Origin: Syngnathus acus | Taxonomy: Eukaryota > Chordata > Actinopteri > Syngnathiformes > Syngnathidae | NCBI RefSeq assembly: GCF_901709675.1 | Contig: NC_051088.1 | Location: forward strand, 19,940,693-20,004,692 | DNA: 64,000 bases | Direction: 5' to 3' | Shown: positions 58,021 to 64,000 of the stretch, in pieces | Numbering within the stretch: the first letter of the stretch is position 1 | Layout: every line of letters begins with the position of its first letter | Translations under genes and position numbers: made by a program | Notes under the pieces: generated by a model | Database searches by the model: none | What the model saw: the letters and a program-made list of their open reading frames with translations, nothing else | What the model was told of the DNA's origin: nothing

Positions 58021-60119
58021 TTACCATAGTAACTGCACTCCTAAATTACAATCCATTTTTTTTTGTCATGGAGCTAGGGAAATTACCCTTTATAGTAGTA
58101 CACTTATGAAATGTGTTTGCGAAAGTCTCGTGACTGGATTAGATACATATCTTTTTATGTTGATACTTTGTTGCTGTTGCAAAGACACTTGGGATGTTTG
58201 TGAACTGTGGATGCTTTCCGTGGTATAATGAACTAATCATTATCTGTGGGATTTCAGAGTTACACAAACAGCCAAGTAAGAAAAACATCCCAATTACTCG
58301 TTAATCTCAAAAGAAATGCATTGCCTTACAACATTGGAAAGCATCTTTATTTCGGCCTTGTGTTGTGCTGTGCTGTGGGGAGCTTGCAGATCTGAACTAA
58401 CCTGCCCTACTTTCTAGTTTGCACTGACCGTGGGCTTACTGGGGCCTGAGCCAATGTGCAGTTGTTTGCCAAATTGAAAACTCCTAATGTCATGCACAGT
58501 TGCCAGCTGAGCCACCAGGAAGCCTTCTGGTGTTGTTTTATGAATCAAACGTAATGTGGTTGATTTCATTTATTTGGTAAAACGCATGCCATTGAAGGCA
58601 AGATTAGCCGATGGCATCGCAGCATGAAGTGTTGTATAATGCATTATATAAGTCATGGCTACTGGACACCCGAGATTTTGCAACATTCTGGGGTAAATGG
58701 ACACGGAAAACTTTACTTACTTTGTATGTATTTTCTGACCATCGTCATGATGATTTGTGCACGTCATTCTCTTCAAGGATTTCTTAAACCCTGGAGCACA
58801 GCAGAAGGTATATGCTGACGTGTGAGGGCGCTCACTTGTACACTTGAAAGTGAGATGCTTGAGGCAATAATTTGTTTGAAATAGAAATCCAAATTCACCT
58901 TTTTGTTCTATTTAGCTTTAAAGGTCAGATGACATTCGGGAAACAAGTTGACACACCCTTAAGTACAAATGTTATGTCATAGTAAAGTGTCTGTTAGTTT
59001 TGAGTCACATTTGTAAATATTTATTTCAATTCAAGACTGATGACTGCCTTTAGCGCTCAGGCATCTTGGGTGAGTAAACAAACATCAATTCACTGCTAGG
59101 ATGTCAGCATGAAACAAGCTAAATGCAGCAATTTAGATTTGAAATGACAACAAGCTTTGAATCCAACATGCTACTTCAATAACATTCTTTGCTCCCGTGC
59201 TGATGAACCACTGGGAAATTAATGTGATTAATTCCCCTTGCGTGCAATTACATGTGGCGACTTCAATTTTTGAATTATGATCCTGGGTAATGCACAGCAG
59301 AGGACTGTGTTCTTGTATGTACATGTATTTTGAAAATGACAATATTTTGTTTCACATGACCTATCTTTTATTTAAATTTGTTCACCTTGGCAGTAATATA
59401 AAATTTAACTTGAATTGTTCAGAACATTTCCTTTAGCTTTAATAAACGCATGATTATCACGGTTTATTGATTGCATCACACTGATATAATGATAAAACAT
59501 TACACTTTTATTTCACGTCCAAACAATGTCTGCATCTGCACTGCCTGTGAACTGTATAAATGAGTAAAAAAAAAAACACAGTTGGGCGGGCCTTGCTTAA
59601 ATCTCCAGGGAGTGGCCTAGCACATCTTTGTGCAACGTTCAGCAAAAATGGTTTCAGAATAGCCAAGCGTAATGTAAAGATAATCCTTCTGTGTGCTCAG
59701 GGAAAATATATGTAATTGCAAGAGCTGTTTTATAAACTTGTGATAAGATATTGTGAGTGTTTTCAATACGGGAATAACCACATTTGCATTGCAATAATAA
59801 AATTCAGTGGATAGCATTGGTCTCAAAAGAGGTACTAAATAAAAAAAGAAGGTGAGCTTCCCTGGATTGTCAATCCTTCTATCCTGAAAGATAAAAGCCT
59901 ACCTGTAAGTGTGATGTCTAAGTTGACATGACTCATATTCCATTGTCAACCAAAGGCTATTGCGAAGAAAGGTTTAAAATTGCACCAGCACCTTGGCTAA
60001 TGCTGTGTGAAATGAGTAAACAAGGTAGGGATGAAGGGATGTACAGTTGTGTGGTCGTCGAGGGTGAGTGAGGATTTTAGCTTGAAGTAGTTGTTTTCAA
60101 AAAGGCCTTCAACTTATCT
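58021..60119. other. Unique sequence, no gene seen
   Basis: No repeat family or exon was identified. Confidence 0.4.
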
Positions 60120-60245
60120 GCCCAATTTCGCCTTCCTCGGCAGCAACGGCTGTTTTGCTCCGTTGCTCCGTATTTGTGCCTGGAAGCCGTGTTAGCCGCT
60201 CAAGTGAAAGCTCTTCGGAGGAACTCGGGTTTGTGCTGCAGGCTA
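60120..60245. promoter_or_regulatory. CpG-rich patch, possible promoter or exon
   Basis: About nine CpG dinucleotides occur within about 110 bp (for example TTCGCCTTCCTCGG and TTGCTCCGTATTTG), far above the surrounding density. There is no TATA box, no open frame of note and no repeat similarity that I recognise. It could be a small promoter, an untranslated exon or a young CpG-rich insertion. Confidence 0.2.
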
Positions 60246-60504
60246 ACCATAATTGCTTTCTTGTTTTAGTACACAACAGTCCAGTGATTTCTCCAGTCTA
60301 GCAAACAGTGGTTGTTTTTCTCTATGTGGTTTTTAAGATGAAATCAAATGGCATACTGATAGTTTTCTTTGTTTTAATCTACACGTGAAAACAGGAATCT
60401 TAATGGTTTTAAATGGAGACCTTGTGTTTCACTGCCTGTGGCAAATAAAGTATTTGTATCCTCAAGCTTGTGAACTTGGAGGGTTCCTCTTTTTTCTCAT
60501 CTAT

Positions 60505-60720
60505 TAGAGCAGCGGTCACTAACAATATTCGTCAGAGGTCCAGAATTTTACCGGATAGTTACATTAGATTTAATGTAAAATTAAATTAAAATAACATTTT
60601 GGCAGAACATTATTGTTTGACGGTAATTATTTGTATATTTGATATTTTTTCCAATTCATTACAGATATTTTCTCTTTGATCCTCATAATTATGGAATCCA
60701 GTCACGGGCCGGATAAGACA
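60505..60720 (+). mobile_element. Possible hAT-like relic
   Basis: AGAGCAGCGGTCACTAACAA and CGTCAGAGGTCC at the left and ACGGGCCGGATAAG at the right resemble decayed versions of a repeat of the CAGCGGTCCCCAACC type. Terminal duplications were not found. Confidence 0.4.
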
Positions 60721-61184
60721 AGGCTGTCAGTTGATGATCACTACATTAGAGCCACTGTATTTCTCACTCATTTTCAGTTTGACGGCAGCATGTCTAAGTT
60801 TGAATACAAGCAACATGTAACAGATCATTTCACTTTCTCATTTTGTGATTTGGCTGTTTTCTTGTGTCTCCTGTCGGCTCATAATGTCCTGTCTCCACCT
60901 AGGTGGTATTCCAAAAGGAGGCTCACCACAAGCTTAGTCCTAAACGTCTTGACTTCCTTTGAAATCTGAAACTCGATGAGCCTGATTTACTAAGATTTCA
61001 CATTGCATGTTAAATTGTGCACACAGTTTGCTGGCATGTTGCGTAAAAATGGAATAGGATTGTGATCTTTTTCCCCAAATAGTGGTTCCTAATTGTAGCT
61101 TCACACACTCTATCAAGTTTAAAAGTGGTGGAGACCATCAAATTTAAACAAGGATTTTACAATTTAGGTAGCGCTGAAGCGCAA

Positions 61185-61420
61185 AATGAACTCAACTTTA
61201 TTTATCTACTTATTTATATTTATAGATTGCTTTAAAATAAACATCCACTGCTGAAACAAAGTGCTATATTTAAAACGCAGAGTAAAATGGAACATAAAAC
61301 AATTAAAATGGAGGCAATATGCTAAGGAGCCAGAAGTTCACCCCACACTGAGAAAGCCAAGAACTGGGGTGATGGGGCTCAGAAGAGCTGATGATGGTCA
61401 TCAAAGGGATCCAGGAAATT
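61185..61420 (+). repeat. Dispersed repeat of teleost type
   Basis: CAACTTTATTTATCTACTTA, TAGATTGCTTTAAAATAAAC, GCTGAAACAAAGTGCTATAT, AAAACGCAGAGTAAAATGG and GCCAAGAACTGGGGTGATGG match, from memory, a common percomorph repeat with ACTTTATTTATATAGC and ACAAAGTGCTGTAC words. Confidence 0.65.
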
Positions 61421-63500
61421 CCAGGGTATAATAAAGTGAGGAATAAATTATGGTTGTCTGGCAGTGTCTCTGCTACACTCCCTATTTGCCCACTGGCTGT
61501 TTACTACATCTTGTTCGTTCATCCATTTTGTTGGCGAGTGACCTTACTTAGGTTTCACATAATGATTGCATGAGGAAAGGTTTAAATCTCTTGTCCTTCT
61601 CGATCATCCTCACTTTGGTGTCGGTTCTCTTCGTTCTATGAATCTACCTCACTACTGAATCTCCTCTGGCAGTGGTTCCCAAACGTTTTTGAAGGGAAGA
61701 CAGAAAAAAAGAGAGTAAGAAGAACCATCAGGAAAATGAGAGCCAAGCACATACGCAACACATATACTATTACCAACTGAAAAAAAGGCAGAGAAACTAA
61801 ATGTGTAGACTTATCACAGTCAGATAGACACCAGGACACGAGGGAAGCAGCTGACTGGGTGGAAAGACTGGGAGCAAGTGTTGGCTTTTTGAGCTCTTCT
61901 CGTTATTGAATTCCATAGCACGCAATCTGAAACACACCATTTAGTCAACAGATTTTTATGATCGTCATTATGATTGTTTAATGGAATTAACTTTTCACCA
62001 CCCTGCTTTAATTGTCATTGATTTCCACTCATTCTTATATTGAGCCATGTTGCTTGAGGTAACTGAGGCCAAAATTCATGTTCGGGACAATTTCAGACAG
62101 TTTGCTCAATGCTTAGTCACATCCTCACGACCCCTCAGGGCTTCCATTGATAGGTATGCAGAAAATAACAATTCTCCACTGCAGCAGCTACGTCACTTTT
62201 GATGAACATGATAGAAGCACGCACTTAAGAACCTCACCTATTCATTACAGCAGCTCCCACCGGGCACAAATAAATCAAAACAACCAACAACAGAAACTAG
62301 GGTTGACAGATGTGTGCTTTCACGCCTAAATATTACGTGTGTGTTTGTGCGCACAATTTCATTATGCCTGCAGTGCAGTGGCGTGCAAATCATAAATGGA
62401 CAACAGGATGCAAATAAACACGAATACTTGAACTGAAAGTGTGTTCTCATCATACAAAATAATAATAGTGATAATGAGATTTCCCCATCGTCATAATTAT
62501 CCAAGTGTCAGGAGGAATGGCGATGACGCATCGCCTAGCTTGTCGATTGAGTAAAGAACAAAAACAAAAACAGGCCTCGTGCTTTCAAAGACACTGTTGA
62601 CAAGTAAGGATGATTCTAGTTCTTTCTGAGCTCAAGGGCTTCTAACACCGCATCGTGGACGTGACAAGCAGGTCTATTTTTAGTATACGTGGCGAATAAA
62701 AGCTTATTAGGTAATTCTCTCTGAGCTTAAGGGAACCATGCTTCCTTCTTACTCTATGTTACAGTTAGAGGAAAAGCATGTTCAGCGATATGTTTAGTTG
62801 AAGTTATGTCCTGTTCTGACTCATCCCAGCCTGTCTACACCTCTCACAACATTGTGTACATTAACGGGGCTAAAGAAAGAATAAATTAAGGATTCAGCAG
62901 GGCTGAAGAACTCCAGTCGCGTAATGGAATGGCGAGGTGTCTTGAGAACATCCTCGTGTGCAAAGCCAGTCACAATAACATGACCCCAAGGTCTAAGTTG
63001 TTAAAGTTGCTCTGTAATGTCGTCTATGAATGCATGTGAAAACATTTCAGTTGATTCCATTCCCATTTTTGTAATGTTATGTGTTGTATTACCAAATCGA
63101 CCTGAATCAACAAATCCATTCATTTATTGTCTTGTTGTGAGCATTTCAGCACTCTATAAGCCACCATTTCTACCTACGAGTTACTGCATTGTGTTAGAGG
63201 AAGAACCCAGATGAAAGCCAGTTCTTTTAAAGTGCGGCCAAGGGAACGATGGCAAACTTTCATGTCAGTATAACAGCTCCCATGTGACACATACCCTACA
63301 TAATTTAGTCAGATTCAGATTCAGACAACTTAAGGCGGCATTTGGCTTTAGAAGTTCCACTGGAGAGGTTCTTTGTAAAACTTTGTATTGTGTCATGTGA
63401 ACTATAAAGCAGACAATCCCTACTTGAGCCCAAGGAATGTTTTCAGAAACCAATTGAGACCTACGTACATTTGTTCAACTTTTTGAGCACCAATTGGGGA
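61421..63500. other. Unique sequence; one hAT-like end
   Basis: GGCAGTGGTTCCCAAACGTTTT at 61667-61688 looks like a hAT terminus but no partner end was found. Otherwise nothing was assigned. Confidence 0.35.
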
Positions 63501-63503
63501 GGA

Positions 63504-63514
63504 GGGGGGGGGGG
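63504..63514 (+). repeat. Poly-G run
   Basis: Eleven uninterrupted G preceded by GGGGAGGA. Too short to be more than a length-variable run. Confidence 0.85.
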
Positions 63515-63599
63515 CAACATCCTGTTTCAAGCTGTCACCCAGTCCTCTCTTAGCTTTATCTCCCAGCTACCCAGGAATAAATGAAGAAATGACAGGCCT

Positions 63600-63725
63600 A
63601 TTATGCCGGGACACAGCTGCCAACTGTTCAGGAGACACCAGGCAGAACAACGGGAGCCGTTATGCATAATTAATATCCCCTTGGTTGTTTTAAGCGCTTT
63701 CCCTATGCATATTTTAAAGAAATAT
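63600..63725. other. Candidate conserved non-coding block
   Basis: TTATGCATAATTAATAT (63660-63676) combines an octamer-like ATGCATAAT with a TAATTAAT homeodomain word, and TATGCATATTTTAAA (63714-63728) is a second octamer-like word. The surroundings are repeat-free. Inference from motif content only. Confidence 0.25.
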
Positions 63726-64000
63726 CCAGTGAATATGTTATGTATAGGACATGGAAGACGATGGGACAAAAGGAATCAGCGTCTCGGGTAGTGATGTGAA
63801 CTTCCTGGCATCTACTTACAACTCCTTCCCAGAGTGCTCAGCTGCTAGGGGACCAATTTGCCCATCAAAATTATTCATTTCAATTATTTTCCACATATTG
63901 TCTTTTGTAATATCCAGTCCATTTGTGTATGCAAGAGACACTCAAAAGGGACTTGTCAGACTCATATAGACAGTTTGTATGCCACTTGTCACGCTAATAC

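Overview
This window looks like non-coding nuclear DNA from a ray-finned fish, most likely a percomorph teleost. The evidence is the AT-rich background, many long dinucleotide microsatellites ((CA)n, (CT)n, (GA)n, (TG/TGCG)n), and dispersed repeats of types I know from fish genomes: a tRNA-headed SINE with a TGGA-rich tail, hAT, PIF/Harbinger and other TIR elements, and L2/CR1-group LINE fragments. There are no operons or closely packed genes, and no long open frame that is not simple repeat or transposon. Species and chromosome cannot be named from what is visible.

Layout. 1-11 kb: mostly unique sequence, with a hAT-type MITE carrying perfect 8-bp target duplications (774-1051), two small dispersed fragments near 4.1 kb, a GGAT array and a 110-bp (CA)n tract. 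11-13 kb: SINE pieces, a (TG)n/(TGCG)n tract, an unusual pair of inverted, individually palindromic sequences (11649-11952), then a (GA)n tract. 18-33 kb: a LINE reverse-transcriptase relic (18.1-18.3 kb), retroelement tails (23.0 and 32.8 kb), two copies of another dispersed repeat (20.5 and 28.4 kb), a PIF/Harbinger promoter and transposase relic (29.7-30.3 kb) and one near-complete SINE (31.4-31.7 kb). 34-48 kb: a very long (CT)n tract with 14-bp and 12-bp arrays, two copies of a TIR MITE (36.0 and 45.6-46.3 kb, the second interrupted by another insertion), many SINE fragments, and two decayed LINE fragments on opposite strands (47.5-48.75 kb) separated by a purine tract. 49-64 kb: sparser, with SINE and hAT fragments, a 54-bp tandem duplication, an (ATT)n tract and a CpG-rich patch.

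Genes. No complete protein-coding gene can be supported. The best coding candidate is a short terminal exon on the minus strand (39133-39221) with a convincing splice acceptor and 28 codons ending in a stop; I do not recognise the protein. A 46-nt upstream partner at 40322-40367 is compatible in phase but weak. The window is therefore probably intronic or intergenic. Several AT-rich, repeat-free blocks with clustered TAATTA-like motifs could be conserved regulatory elements, but this needs alignment and is inference only.
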